Of a stretch of DNA of 64,000 nt, positions 43,760 through 54,725 are shown in pieces. The notes under the pieces were generated by a model. The model worked only from the letters and a program-made list of their open reading frames with translations. It did no database searches and was not told the origin of the DNA. The stretch spans positions 57,520,001 through 57,584,000 of the forward strand of contig CM070907.1 of assembly GCA_036417435.1 (NCBI GenBank), given 5' to 3'. The position numbers and the translations under genes are program-made. Source of the stretch: Inia geoffrensis. Lineage: Eukaryota > Chordata > Mammalia > Artiodactyla > Iniidae. Positions within the stretch are counted from its first letter, which is position 1; every line of letters starts with the position of its first letter.

Positions 43760-45250
43760 TAAGTTATTTACTCTTATCCAACAAACATCTATTAAATGCC
43801 GGCTATGGGGCCAGGTGCTCTGCCAGGCATTGGTCTGCAGAGGTGGGAAGAGAGTCCCTATTCTGAAGAAACTCATGGTTTCCTGGAAAACCAACAATGC
43901 AAGGAATTATTCCATTCTAGGAAGAATATCTAAGTTTGCCTGAGAACGTCAAGGAGATCTTCACTGAGGTGATATTTTATAACTTGAAAGATGAATAAGA
44001 GTTTGCTGTGTGGGCAAGAGGAGCACCCTACCTGTCACATTCTAGGTGTTTGGGAAGGTGAGCAGAGGAAGAAATGACACATGCAAAGGCACAGGTGCAT
44101 AAGAGAGCATGGGTCATTTTGGGGACTGCCTGTGGTTTAGTTTTAAAATAATCTAGAATACAGTTTGGAGGATGGAGAAAGGGCACAAGAAAAAAATAGA
44201 GAACAAGGGTCAGATTGCCAACGGTCTTGGTGAGCTGAAAAGAAGTTTAGAAATGAATAGGCAATGGGATACCACTGAAGCTTTTTGAACAAGGTGATGA
44301 CACATGATTACATGTTTGTGTTATAAATAGTCTGCTGGCTGTGTGGTAGAGATACTGGAGAATGTGAAACCCCCAAATCCTAAAACAATCCTCATGGGAG
44401 GTGATGAAGGCCTAGAAAGTGGATATGAAGAGGAAAGCATAGGTGGATATATCTGTATCTAGATAAGGGAAGTTGGGGAAATGTAGAAATCTAGGACTGC
44501 TTCCAGGCTTCTGGCTTGCAGTGTGGATTAACTAAGTCCTATGGGAAGACAGCAAGTTTGATGGAAGAGGAAAATGATAAATTAATTTTGAGGGAGAATT
44601 TGAATTTAACAGTTGGACATATATGTCTAGAATAAGGTGTGAAATCTAAGGTAAATAGAGATATTTATGTGTTATCAGCCCTTGGTGAAGCCGAGGTGTA
44701 TATGAACTTGTCTAGGAAGGCACAGTGAGAAGAAAAGAGGGTGAAGAATGGAGCCCTGAAAGACACCCAATATTCAAAAAGTTGGAGAGAAGCAAGAGCC
44801 TGCAAAGGAGATGGAGAAAAATAATCCAGAGTGTGAGAAGAAAAGTTGGGAGAGTGGGGTCATGGACTTGAAGACAGGAGAGAACGTCAAGAAGGAAGAC
44901 ATTATCAAGAATATTGGCACAATAATAAAACCAAACAAACCCCCTGCTTAAAAAAAAAGGAAAGAATACTGACTACCTTAGGGCTGTCACATAAGATGAA
45001 AATGGCAAAGCACTCACTAGTTTTGGCATCAAGAAATGGTTGTAGATTTCTTCAGCAATGCCACTCCAATGTAGATAGATGGCAATTTTCAATAGTTTGA
45101 GGGTTGATAGACTACAGACAACCCAAGACTTTTCTCTGTGATGGGAGGTGAAATAGAGAGGCAGCTAGAAGACAACTAAGGAGAGAGATGAAGTTGAGGC
45201 TCAGGAAAGTTATGGAAGGGTGATACTCCCACACAGACTTGAGGTTTGAA
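43760..45250 (-). mobile_element. Long L2 LINE 3' region (~1.4 kb)
   Basis: Follows reversed L2 from the tail (CCAACAAACATCTATTAAAT, GGGGCCAGGTGCTCTGCCAG) through TTCTGAAGAAACTCATGGTT, CAATGGGATACCACTGAAGC, TAGTCTGCTGGCTGTGTGGT, AGGACTGCTTCCAGGCTTCT, GAGCCCTGAAAGACACCCAA and GAGCCTGCAAAGGAGATGGA. Same family and direction as 11560-12655 but reaching further upstream. Confidence 0.75.
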
Positions 45251-45298
45251 TACAGTTATTTAAGGCTTTGAATGTTATGCTCTTTCAACTATTGTTGT

Positions 45299-45316
45299 TA
45301 AGTCATTAAAAGTTTT
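45299..45316 (+). repeat. Left target duplication of the outer SINE
   Basis: TAAGTCATTAAAAGTTTT, 18 of 18 identical to 45872-45889. Confidence 0.95.
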
Positions 45317-45871
45317 TTATTTTTAATTTTTTTAATATTTGAAGGGATTTCCCTGCTGGTACAGTGGTTAAGAATCTGCCTGCCAATGCAGGGGACATGT
45401 GTTCCATCCCTGGTACGGGAAGATCCCACATGCCGTGGAGCAACTAAGCCCGTGAGCCACAATGACTGAAACTGCACGCCTAGAGCCCATGCCCCACAAC
45501 AAGAGAAGCCACCGCAGCGAGAAGCCCGTACACTGCAACCAAGAGTAAACCCTCGCTCACTGCAACTAGAGAAAGCCTGTGCTCAGCAACGAAGACCCAA
45601 CACAGCCCCAAAAATAGTTTTTTTAAAAAAATATTTATTTATTAATTTATTTGGCTGCACCGGGTCTTAGTTGAGGCACACGGTATCTTAGTTGTGGCAC
45701 ATGGGATCTTTGTTGCCGGTGCAGGATCTTTAGCTGTGGCAATGAGGGATCTTTAGTTGTGGCATGCAAACTCTCAGTTGCGGCTTGTGGGATCTAGTTT
45801 CCAGGGATCAAACCTGGGTCCCCTGCATTGGGAGTGCAGAACCTCAGCCACTGGACCACCAGGGAAGCCCC
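45317..45871 (-). mobile_element. Outer CHR-type SINE (long form), interrupted
   Basis: Minus-strand SINE with head at the right (GGACCACCAGGGAAGCCC at 45854-45870) and body GGTCTTAGTTGAGGCACACG through GCAGTTGCGGCTTGTGG-type text. Its A/T-rich tail lies at the left (45317-45343). The second SINE (45344-45620) sits inside that tail; remaining tail is at 45620-45650 (AAATATTTATTTATTAATTT). The outer 18-bp duplication proves both moved or accumulated as one locus. Confidence 0.9.
45344..45620 (+). mobile_element. Inner CHR-type SINE (long form)
   Basis: GGGATTTCCCTGCTGGTACA start, AATCTGCCTGCCAATGCAGG, and the long-form 3' part ACCCTCGCTCACTGCAACTA with GAAGACCCAACACAGCCCCA. Diverged (e.g. B-box-like GTGTTCCATCCC). 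Inserted in the tail of the outer SINE; short T/A-rich flanks make its own duplication (about TTTTTTTAA) ambiguous. Confidence 0.92.
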
Positions 45872-45949
45872 TAAGTCATTAAAAGTTTTAACATGAAGTC
45901 AGTTCAGACACACAGAGGAGAATATCTTTACGCGGGGCACTCAAGTGCC

Positions 45950-46175
45950 AACACCAGGAGCATGGTGGTTAAGACTGATACCCTTGCCCCTGGACTGCCT
46001 GAGACTGAGTCACAGCTGTGCCATGTACTAGCTCTATAACCTGAGATCAGTTATTCAATCTTCATGGTGTCTTTTCCTCTAAACAGCGATGTAGTTGGCA
46101 GAATTACATTTGTTGAAAAGTGCAAAGTACTTGAAACAGTTCCTGGCATATAATAAGGGCTAAAATGTGTTCTTA
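45950..46175 (+). repeat. MIR SINE, near full length
   Basis: AGCATGGTGGTTAAGACTGA, GCTGTGCCATGTACTAGCTC and AGTTCCTGGCATATAATAAG. Confidence 0.88.
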
Positions 46176-46179
46176 TCAT

Positions 46180-46495
46180 ACAGAAAAATGAGAGAAACCC
46201 CTGGCAGAAATTTTCATGAGGCAACTCATGGTATATGTTTATTTAAGTCAAATTTAGAGAAGTATGTTCTACTCAAGGCGGGTAATTGGGGATAGACAAG
46301 GAAAGAGGCTTGGTCCTGGTGCTGACAAGCTTTTCTGCAGACCTGGGTGGAGCACAGCTTGTCAGCAGGTAGCTTTTTCAGCTTTCTCTGCATTCTAGAT
46401 TTCAGTTCCCTTTCTAGCCTCCTGAAGACCTAGAAGGTTCAAAATAAGAAATGTGGACAAGCCTACATCAGTACTACTAAACCCCCAATGCGTAT
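46180..46495. other. No gene or recognised repeat
   Basis: Unique sequence; nothing supported. Confidence 0.35.
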
Positions 46496-46499
46496 GCAA

Positions 46500-46680
46500 G
46501 ATTTTATGGTTTACAAAGTGTTTTAGGTATATTGTCATGTTTAATCTTGAAAACAACCCTAGTATTTGTAGCAGGATTGATATTACTGTACCAAATGCCT
46601 CTTTAGCTAGCAGATGATGTTGTGGGATCAGAATCCAGGTTTGCTTCCTTCAGAACACAGAGGTGGTGCCTGGAAGCCTG
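46500..46680 (-). repeat. MIR SINE, diverged
   Basis: TTTACAAAGTGTTTTAGGTA, GTTTAATCTTGAAAACAACC and GGGATCAGAATCCAGGTTTG. Confidence 0.75.
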
Positions 46681-46789
46681 AAACGCCTGACTAGTTAGTG
46701 GATTCTAGCTATTCACGGCCTGGAAGGGTTACAGTCTGGATGAATTCAGTCCAGTTCAAAGTGGCATCGTGACACTTGCATACACACTT

Positions 46790-46895
46790 ATCTCTAAGAG
46801 AATATATGCCCCACAAAGGCATGGTCTGTACCAATCATCTCTTTTCCTCAGAACCTGGAACTATATAGGTAATCAATAAATTCTTCTTGACCTCT
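46790..46895 (+). mobile_element. L2 LINE 3' tail
   Basis: CCCCACAAAGGCATGGTCTG, then GAACCTGGAACTATATAGGT and AATCAATAAATTCTT. Confidence 0.7.
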
Positions 46896-46899
46896 GAAC

Positions 46900-47530
46900 T
46901 CAGAGTGCCACCTATGAGCAGGTAACGGCATTCCTCAACCCCCAGATAGCCAACTGGTCTTGTGATGGTGAGCTGTAAAAAACAGCAGTGATGTCGTTTT
47001 TCTTTTCAGGTGGTTGCATTTTTTTAAATGAAAAATGTCTTGGGAAAAATATAGATCATTTTTCCCCTTCAATTCAAAGGCTTGCTCCATATTGAGCAAA
47101 TGTTTATTTAGGCACTTGCTGGGTTGTGAGAGGAAGGGGGGAGATAACAATGAGTACAGTAGAACTCTATTTAGACTAATCTATAAAAGAGGCTGGTCTG
47201 CTAAGTGAACAGATGCCTCATGAGCTGCGCCAAATTAGAGTGATGACTGAATCATAACGAAGCTCTGGATGCAGGAATAAACCTGTTACAAGAATATTGT
47301 ATCCTGTTGAAAGAACTGTGTGCACTGGCAAGATAAAGAAGACTCCGCCAGGATCTAGAACATAAGGCCCGTTTGACTTAGGCCAAATTGGATCCACCAA
47401 GGATGAAGAGTTATAAATTTGGGGCACTGTTAGGCTGATGAGAGAAATTTTTCATGGTAGATGAAGTTTGGGGGCTACCATTGATTCACTGAGGAGCATC
47501 CAGCAGACTTCATGCAAGATGCATTCATTA
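46900..47530. other. No gene; short reversed L2 tail at about 47090-47190
   Basis: GAGCAAATGTTTATTTAGGC near 47094 is a weak reversed L2 end. The rest is unrecognised; frames of about 70 codons on the minus strand only. Confidence 0.35.
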
Positions 47531-47539
47531 TAGGCATTG

Positions 47540-47685
47540 CCATCTTGAACCCATACAAGAGTCCCACATTTAGGCATTCTTATCCGACAGAAGAGAAAGC
47601 TGAGGTTCAGAGAGGTTCAACTACCCTGGGTTATACAGCTGGTAGAACGTGAACCTGGCTAGGGAACCAGTTCTATATGGCTACT
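47540..47685 (-). repeat. MIR SINE
   Basis: GAGAAAGCTGAGGTTCAGAG, then GGGTTATACAGCTGGTAGAA. Confidence 0.8.
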
Positions 47686-47689
47686 TTCA

Positions 47690-48185
47690 AACTGTTTGCG
47701 CTATAATGAAATGAATGAAATAAATGAAAAGGGATTAACTGAGCTCATAAGCACAGCACCAGGTGGAAGAGGATGGAATGCAATGGGGCAGCCTGTGTCT
47801 CCCAGGACCCAAGCTATGTATCATCCCCACATCCCAAGCTAAGGCTTCAACACTTTGGTGGATGTAAAACTTAACTGTCAGAAATGGCATGGAATGGCAC
47901 ACAAGACAAGCCTTGTCTGTTATGAAGTGTCAGTCACGGTTCTATTGGTTTTTCACCAGTGTAAACATTGCCAGCTTTTTCTTGGGGGTCATAAATAAAA
48001 ATGGAGAGAAAGTTGAGTCCAGTTTTGGGAAGATATTTCCTATTACCATAGCCAAGAAGTCTATGACCCTGTACCGATTTTGACCATATTTCAATCATGA
48101 GAACCATGAGAGTGGGTAAGGGCTTCAGGCTACTCACACTGTAAATGTAAATGTCTCATGCACATTTCTGGAGCTGTTTTCATTG
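47690..48185. other. No gene or recognised repeat
   Basis: Unique sequence with opposing ~65-codon frames (47889-48083 plus, 47934-48137 minus). Confidence 0.35.
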
Positions 48186-48189
48186 GTGG

Positions 48190-48330
48190 TGGTGGGGGAG
48201 GCATTTTCTAAGCATCTATATGGATTATGTCACTTAACTACAACAGTAACTCTGTGAGGCAACTACTACTATTGCTCCTATTTTACAGATGAGGAAAGAG
48301 ATGCTTAATGGGTAGAGTAACATTTTTCTT
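48190..48330 (-). repeat. MIR SINE
   Basis: CTAAGCATCTATATGGATTA, CAACAGTAACTCTGTGAGGC and ATTTTACAGATGAGGAAAGA. Confidence 0.85.
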
Positions 48331-48639
48331 CTGTTAAGGAACTTACAGTACAGAATGAGAAAAATTCTACAATTCAATGCATCTCATTGGTGAGACTAGC
48401 TGGATGCCCACCATACCTGAGGCAGGGTCGCCTCTTCTCTTTTTACTTCAGAACATTTTTACCCGAGGCACAGCCTAATCCAGCCTTCCAGACAAACCCT
48501 TTAAATCCATCCAGGTGCTTTGTTGTGACACGGTGTTCTGCACTGGTGACTGTGCTCCCCCTTTGCCTTCACCCCGCCATTTACCCAAATTCTTAGAGCT
48601 GAGCGCTTGTCTTTCTTCTTCTCTCGTTGAATGCCCCTT

Positions 48640-48770
48640 CTTAACGAGGAAGAAACTGAAGTTCAGGTCAGTTAAGTAACTTGCCCAAAGGTGCTTAGCT
48701 ACTTAAGGTTCAGGACTTGAATTCATGGCCAATGTTAAATTCTATTCCCTTTCCATCATACAGCATGGTG
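48640..48770 (-). repeat. MIR SINE, partial
   Basis: CGAGGAAGAAACTGAAGTTC, then GTTAAGTAACTTGCCCAAAG. Confidence 0.8.
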
Positions 48771-48774
48771 TGTT

Positions 48775-49860
48775 GGGTAAGATCATGAGGTAGGTTGGGA
48801 TAATATCAAGCACCAGGTAAAGTATGTGACCCATATATATCCTGGACACAACGGGAGCCCCCTTTGGTTCCAAAGCAGCAAGTGGTCAAATATTTGTCTT
48901 AGTCAAACAATTCTGGCTGCAGTATGGAAACTGGGCTGGACGCAGAGCTATGAGAAATGACAAGGCTGTGGCAGCTGCTCTGGTGAGTGAGGATGAAGAT
49001 CAGAGCCGGGGAGGCTGCCAGAAAAAAGCCACAGAGTAATAGACACTAAATAGTTGTACATTAGCTGCCATGAGATTAGCAAATTAAGACATGACACCAC
49101 TGCAGTGAGAAGTAGAAATAATGCACAGAAAACACTGAAACACAGTGCCTGCCATTACCTTTAGCAAATGTTGTTATTATTATTGTTACTGTGACAGTGG
49201 CTGGTGTTAAAATGTGTCCTGTGTTCCTCCAGCCTCAAGCTTTTCTGACTTTCTTCCCTTGGCTAGGCATTCATCTTCTCTCAATCCTATTCTAGATCAT
49301 CTCTTGAAATCACCAAATCACAGAGTTCTCAGAGCTAACAGGAAACCCGTGGGTCATGGTGACCTTCTTCCCTTTCTCTTTAACACCTATTATACCAAGA
49401 AGGAAACCCATTCAATGTGGTAACTGAGTGGGGGTCCCCAGCTGCTGGACTCCAAGGATGCCCATTTCTCTGGATTTTCACACTCTGTTATCTGTTCCCT
49501 AACTTACCACTTTTTTCACTATTTTGATACCATATGTGAGTCTGTCTCCCCTGTGACCTCTCCACGGAAAGCCCACCAAGAAGGATTCCTAAACCCCCTG
49601 CATTTATCTTTTATATCACACTTCGTACGTACGTCTTTTTACTTATGTTATTTTAAAATATAGAATGCATATTTAAAATATAGAAAGTAACATTTTAAAA
49701 AGCAAGGGAAAATGTCTGCCTTTTCACTGTCTATTGCAAATGGCTAACGCGGTGCCTGGATCATGCTGGCACTTAAAACTGTTTGGTGAATTAACATATT
49801 AATCTCCGTATTCTCTGTGTAAACGCAGTACCAGCACATAGTAAGTACTCATGTATGTAT
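48775..49860. other. No gene; scattered weak L2/MIR traces
   Basis: TTGTTATTATTATTGTTACT at 49170-49190 resembles a MIR tail. GCGGTGCCTGGATCATGCTG near 49750 and ACCAGCACATAGTAAGTACT near 49831 resemble L2/MIR ends. No confident boundaries. Confidence 0.35.
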
Positions 49861-49869
49861 ACCAATTAT

Positions 49870-50455
49870 TTATGCAGTTTTTAAATTTTCGGTTTCAATG
49901 CTAAAGGCTTGAACACATCCTAAAGCATACGAATCCTAAATAGATGACACATTTCTCTGAAAGGAAAAGAAATGCAGTTATCTAAAAATGGCCTCAAGTC
50001 TAATAGTTAATGTTCAAGCATGACTAATTTACCATCTGAAATGTTTCTTCTCCTTGAGAAATATGTGAAGCGAAACCAGTCACATCAGCTCACTTAAATG
50101 TATGTTAGAAATGACTTTGTAATTTGAAATAATAAAAATTTACTTTATTTGATTTATGATTTACCAAGGCTCAGCTATAACTAGTCATTTTCTCATGGAT
50201 ATTCACATAACTTACACATGTCCAAATGGATAGATATAAAGGAAAAAAAATACAAGAAGCCTCTGGAAATATATTATTGCTGCTGTTATAATTATATTTT
50301 CTATTATCATTATTTTATCATTTCCCACCTTACCCCACCCCTACTCCCTTGGGTGACATGAGATATTTTAAGGTAAAGATTTAGTAAGTCTTTTGAGAAA
50401 ATACCACGCATTTTGCAAAGTTTAATTTTTCAGAAAAATAAAAAGGAAGGAACAT
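49870..50455. other. Unique AT-rich block, conserved-element candidate
   Basis: No repeat or frame recognised. Motifs such as CATGACTAATTTACCATCTG, TTACTTTATTTGATTTATGA and GAAATATATTATTGCTGCTG. Conservation not testable here. Confidence 0.25.
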
Positions 50456-50459
50456 ACAA

Positions 50460-50800
50460 TTTAGTGTCAAGAAGATCCAAGTTTGAGACTCAGTGGACCC
50501 TTTTTAAAAATCTGTTAAACACACGTACGCATACAAATAATAGTACCTATCCAGCCAGTTAGGACCAGCTGTAAGATTTGCAGGGCCCAGGACAAAGTGA
50601 AAATGGGGGGCCCTGCGAGAAAATTGTTAAGAATTTCCTGATGGTGACAACAGAACATGATCCTTCTAAGTGTGGGCCCTGTGTGACTGCACAAGTCTTA
50701 GGGCCTATGGAGCTGACCCTGCAGCCAGATATGAGAATTAACTGAGATTATGTAACATGCCTTCCACGATGTCTGGCCCATAGTAGGTATTTAACAAGCT
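50460..50800 (+). repeat. MIR SINE split by a DNA element
   Basis: AATAATAGTACCTATCCAGC at the left, and ATATGAGAATTAACTGAGAT with GATGTCTGGCCCATAGTAGG at the right, are consecutive MIR segments. The 185 bases between are a separate insertion. Confidence 0.75.
50558..50742 (+). mobile_element. Small DNA transposon inside MIR, family unnamed
   Basis: GCAGGGCCCAGGACAAAGTG, AAATGGGGGGCCCTGCGAGA and ATTGTTAAGAATTTCCTGAT match a common mammalian MITE with 'ggggcccagcgcaaaatgaaaatgcggggcccc'. Probably hAT-related; no clean duplication seen. Confidence 0.65.
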
Positions 50801-50804
50801 CTGG

Positions 50805-51375
50805 TTTCTCTAAGTCAGATTTCAAGTTGCTCTCACAGAGCCCATCAAGTCTGATGCATTTAGTTGTTTCTGCCAGAAGTGAGTTCTCTCATTTCTGCAC
50901 CATAGGCACAGAGGTTTTAACTGTAACCTGTTTAACTCCCTCTTTAGGTATAAAAGGAAAAAAAAATAAAAGAGAGAGAGAGAGAAACAAACTCCAAAGT
51001 ATCCAAGGCTTAAAGAACCAAGATGTGTCCCAAATGATAGGTTCTCTCATGAGGCCCTATCCCCATGTGAAAATTCACACTGTGAAACAATGTGCTACCT
51101 GGAATTCAAGATGGCCAAATTAAGGAATCAAATCATCAAACAGAAGGTTCTGGTTCTCAACTCTGATCATCTTAGGCATGTCAGGGAGGGGGTGTGGAGG
51201 AGAGTGTTTCCTAACGAAGGCGGCAGGGGAAAAATAAAAAAAAAAACAACCCAGAGCTGATGCGTCCCAGATGGCTCCAGAAGTGGGCTCCTCTGGCTTT
51301 TCTGTAGCCCCTTCCTCACCTCCAAATTAGGCTGTGGCATTAAAACAGATGCTTGGTTCATGTAAGGCTACATAA
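50805..51375. other. No gene identified
   Basis: Short GAGAGAGAGAGA tract at 50973-50984; frame of 98 codons (50827-51123, plus) without motif. Confidence 0.3.
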
Positions 51376-51379
51376 TCAG

Positions 51380-51820
51380 GGAGTTTTCCCAAACCTCTCC
51401 TTGTGGAATGCAGATGACATCTGGAATTAAAGAGGTATTCTCTTTTAATCACTGTTCAATCTTCCACAGGGATAAATGAGTGTGCGGGTAGCTTCCAGCT
51501 GCCCAAACTGATTTACTTAAATAATGTAATCTATTTGTACACAAATGCAGAATAAATGTCACTGAAGTTCCTTAGTGTGCAGTTATAATGAGTTATCCCT
51601 TTCTCGAGGTGATTAGAAGTGTTTAGTTTGTTTCAAATGCATTATCATGCCTCGAGATTGCCAATGAGCCAGGGACAACCTAAATTAGCCTCCCACAGCT
51701 GCTGACCTGTGCAGCCACAGCAAAGCCATTCCTTTGGGGAATGTGAATCTCTTCTAATGTTAAGTATGGAATGGATTTTTCTTCCACTCCCTTTAAAGTG
51801 TGATGTTCCTATAGAGCCTC
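51380..51820. other. Unique block, conserved-element candidate
   Basis: CTGATTTACTTAAATAATGT, GAATAAATGTCACTGAAGTT, GCATTATCATGCCTCGAGAT and CCACAGCTGCTGACCTGTGC (a CAGCTG E-box). Neither repeat nor frame found. Confidence 0.25.
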
Positions 51821-51889
51821 TGCAGACCCAGGTCTCCTCAGAGCTAGTCAGGGAAATGCAATCAGAATTTTAAGATTAAACAGGGTCTT

Positions 51890-52035
51890 CTACTCAGGTT
51901 ACATGTTATTTTACAAATGGGAAATCTGAGGCTCAGAGATGTTAAGGGCTTTGTCCAAGCCAACACAGTGATTCAGTGTCAGACTTTAAACTAAAACCCT
52001 GGATTCTGACATCCATTTCCCTGCTTTTTCTCACA
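51890..52035 (-). repeat. MIR SINE
   Basis: TTATTTTACAAATGGGAAAT, CTGAGGCTCAGAGATGTTAA and CAAGCCAACACAGTGATTCA. Confidence 0.85.
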
Positions 52036-52089
52036 CCTACCCTTAGCTTTCAACCTCTTAAGATGACAAATTACTGGGAGAGGGTGGCT

Positions 52090-52205
52090 ATGTGCTATGG
52101 AGGGGAACTTGGCCTCTAAAGGCAGGGCGACTGGGTACCAGCCAGTGCCAGGCCAAATGTTTTCTGTATGACCTTGAACAAGTTACTTCATAAGTGGAGC
52201 TTCAG
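52090..52205 (+). repeat. MIR SINE 5' half
   Basis: TGTGCTATGGAGGGGAACTT and ATGACCTTGAACAAGTTACT. Confidence 0.6.
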
Positions 52206-52505
52206 TCGGCCAGCCAGAACAATGGGAATTTGACTTGCTTTCTAGGGATTGTCTATTCTGTCATAGACATTTTACTAATATTTACTTCTTTGAATATTTG
52301 TGACTCCTTTAGCTAATAGCTTTACTTCCTGTTCAGAAGTAAATTTTTGCAAGGATCCTTTCTGGTTTGTTATATCAGGTTAATTTTTTTAAACCCACTA
52401 AATTAAAAAAAAAAAAACACTAAAAAGATGAAAGCTAAATGAAGAATGGTTTCACATACTGTCTTCTGTAAAGAGATGAAACATGCAAGGGAGACATAGC
52501 TGAAA

Positions 52506-52858
52506 CTATCAAGTCTCCAAAATGAGACTGTGCCTTTGCCGGTGAATATCCGTCTTCCTGCCCCAGTCAGATAACTGTGGAAGAAGTAGTTCTATCACCT
52601 TGTGCAAAACAGACGCCTCTGCAGCTACTCCTGCCTTCCAAGAGAAAAAGTAATCATTGTGTGCTGTTTGAATGTCTTCATAAATATAATTTATGGCTTT
52701 GATACAGATCAGTCCTGACGGTCTTAGAATATCAATAGTGCCATGTTTATTAGTCCTGAATTGAATAGCTCTCACACTTTGGTCAGAAGATGGTAACTGT
52801 TTTTAATGATTTTTTGCCAGGTGGCATCAAAAGCAGATCTTATGTCACTGGTAATTTC
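52506..52858 (-). pseudogene. Unidentified protein-like fragment (candidate pseudogene or exon)
   Basis: A minus-strand frame of 89 codons (52775 to 52509, stop just below) reads like a folded protein: mixed hydrophobic and charged, three Trp, with segments SGLICIKAINYIYEDIQTAH and VIELLLPQLSDWGRK. Upstream, a second open segment (52858-52772, 28 codons, EITSDIRSAFDATWQKIIKN...) meets it after one frameshift, extending the total to about 117 codons. I recognise no family. It is bounded by no clear splice sites and lies outside the repeats I can name. It could be a relic of a retrocopied or lost gene, an old transposase fragment, or chance. Confidence 0.3.
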
Positions 52859-53149
52859 CTTACTTATCTAGGTGCGTTTCATTCCCTCATCCAACCACGA
52901 AGGTCAGAGAGTTGTTTTCTGATAGATGACTACAGCTGCATTCTTGGACCTTTAGAATAAAGTATGTAACTATCTAGCAGCTGCTGGGTAATAGTTGTTT
53001 TTACTCAAGCCCTATGGTGATGGGGAGAAAGTTTATTCATTTTCCCCATCATGACGTTTCCAAAAGACAAGGGAGAGACCTGGGTTCTAATTTCAGAAGT
53101 GCTAGTTGCTTACTGGTTTTGATTTTGGAGAAGTTTTTCAGTGTGGCAG

Positions 53150-53730
53150 GTTGTTACTTTGATGGCCCTTAATAAAGCATGTCTCTCAGCACATATGCTC
53201 TTGTGTAGTGTCCTTGAACCTGGGAAGTTTTAAACATGGGATATATCAGCCATAGACTGTTTAACCATGATTTGCTTTAAACAGTAGAAGGTAGAGGAAC
53301 TGACATTCTGCTAGTTGTTGAGCTAAATCTTAAGAAGGCTTGACAGACTCCACTTTTGTACTGTCTGGCTAGACAGTCATTAAGTAAGAAGTCTGGCTAC
53401 CTTGAGACTGCTATGCTGTGCGGAAGCCCAAGCAGCGACGTGGTCACTCCATACCGCTTCTCAGTTCGTTGCTCCATGTTCTCCAGAAGGAGGAGAGTTA
53501 GGCTGTGGCTGACACTCAGAGCTCCTAGACGCTGGTCAATGCCAGATGCCGGCCAGGTGACTGAAGCCATTTTGTAGCATCCACTCACCCAGTACCCTGT
53601 CTATCACTACAGGACGCAGAAGAATAGTTTTGACTTAACCAACTGAATTGTAAGAAGTAAATAAATTTGTGTAATTTTAAGCTACTATGCTTGGAGTGGA
53701 TTTTTTCTAAAGCACTACATAGCCGAAATA
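53150..53730 (+). mobile_element. MaLR (MLT1-type) solitary LTR
   Basis: GAAGTCTGGCTACCTTGAGA, CTGCTATGCTGTGCGGAAGC, GGTGACTGAAGCCATTTTGT and the A-rich end GTAAATAAATTTGTGTAATT with TTTAAGCTACTATGCTTGGA match MLT1 LTRs ('gactgccatgctgtgaggaagcc...gtgaagccatcttgga...gttttaagccactaagtt'). No internal retroviral genes seen. Confidence 0.7.
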
Positions 53731-53829
53731 ACCAGTCTCTCAAGCTTCTCTGTCTGAACCCCCGTTTCCCATCTGGGAGGTGAGGTATGGGATCAGAGAA
53801 CCTACATGCCACAGCAAATACTCAGGCAT

Positions 53830-54185
53830 CAAGGCCTTGCTTCATCTGACCTCAATTAGTATTTCTAGCTTCCTCTTCTCTGACTGACCTCAGAAATGAT
53901 ACTGGAGCCACGTTGGGCCGTTTGGAATTTTCTGACTCTTGGCCACTTGCAATTCTTTGAACGTTTAAACTGCTTGCAATAGCCCAGATACTTCAAGACT
54001 TCCACAACATTTTTCTTTCCTTTCTCTTCCTGTTTCTCTACTATGAATACCTTTCCCTATCAGGTAGAATGCCACTTCCTCTGTGCCTCTGTGAAGCTGT
54101 TCCCATTCACCCCTGTCCACCCGCCACCTACACCCTCTGCAAAGTAGTTGCCTCTGGGCTCCTAGAAGTATTATACTAAGGCAGG
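53830..54185 (+). mobile_element. L2 LINE 3' region
   Basis: AAGGCCTTGCTTCATCTGAC ('aaggccctgcatgatctggcc'), then CAGGTAGAATGCCACTTCCT and CTGTTCCCATTCACCCCTGT. Confidence 0.6.
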
Positions 54186-54369
54186 CTTCTGACCACAACG
54201 ATAGCTGAGAACAAATTGCAACTTCTTTCAAGGGTCAATTCAAAAGACACTCTTATATATCCTTGACCATCAGTGATCTTTTAGGCTTAATCTAAATGAT
54301 GTTTTTAAATGTATGTATGATCATTAGCTTTTAAAGAATCAGATGACGTGATATGTTGCACACATACAC

Positions 54370-54605
54370 GTACCATTCAGCATCTATTAAATGCTCAGAA
54401 TGCACCAGGTACAGTACTAAATATTTTACTTATATCATCTCTGGGAATCTTTATCATAACCCATATTAGGCAAGCACTATTACTATCTCCATTTTACAGA
54501 TGAGAAAACAGAGTCTCAAAGGGTCTCTACAAACTGCCCACGGCTGCCAGACTGGTGAGAGCTTGGTCAGGATTTGAACCTAGGCTGCCTGGCTCAGGGA
54601 CAGAG
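54370..54605 (-). repeat. MIR SINE, near full length
   Basis: CATCTATTAAATGCTCAGAA, CTCCATTTTACAGATGAGAA and GGATTTGAACCTAGGCTGCC, close to consensus. Confidence 0.92.
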
Positions 54606-54649
54606 CTTTTCCACTGAAGCTCAGCATCCTTATCCCTTTGATTCTGTGG

Positions 54650-54725
54650 CCCCAACTGAGTTCAGAGTCCCTTGCACAGAGCAAGTACTTAATACCTATT
54701 TGTTGAGTAAACAAATGAGTGAAGG
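54650..54725 (+). mobile_element. L2 LINE 3' tail
   Basis: GAGTCCCTTGCACAGAGCAA, then TACCTATTTGTTGAGTAAAC. Confidence 0.65.

Noticed and set aside
53150..53730. Provirus with genes beside the LTR
   Set aside because: No gag, pol or env-like text on either side; solitary LTR only.
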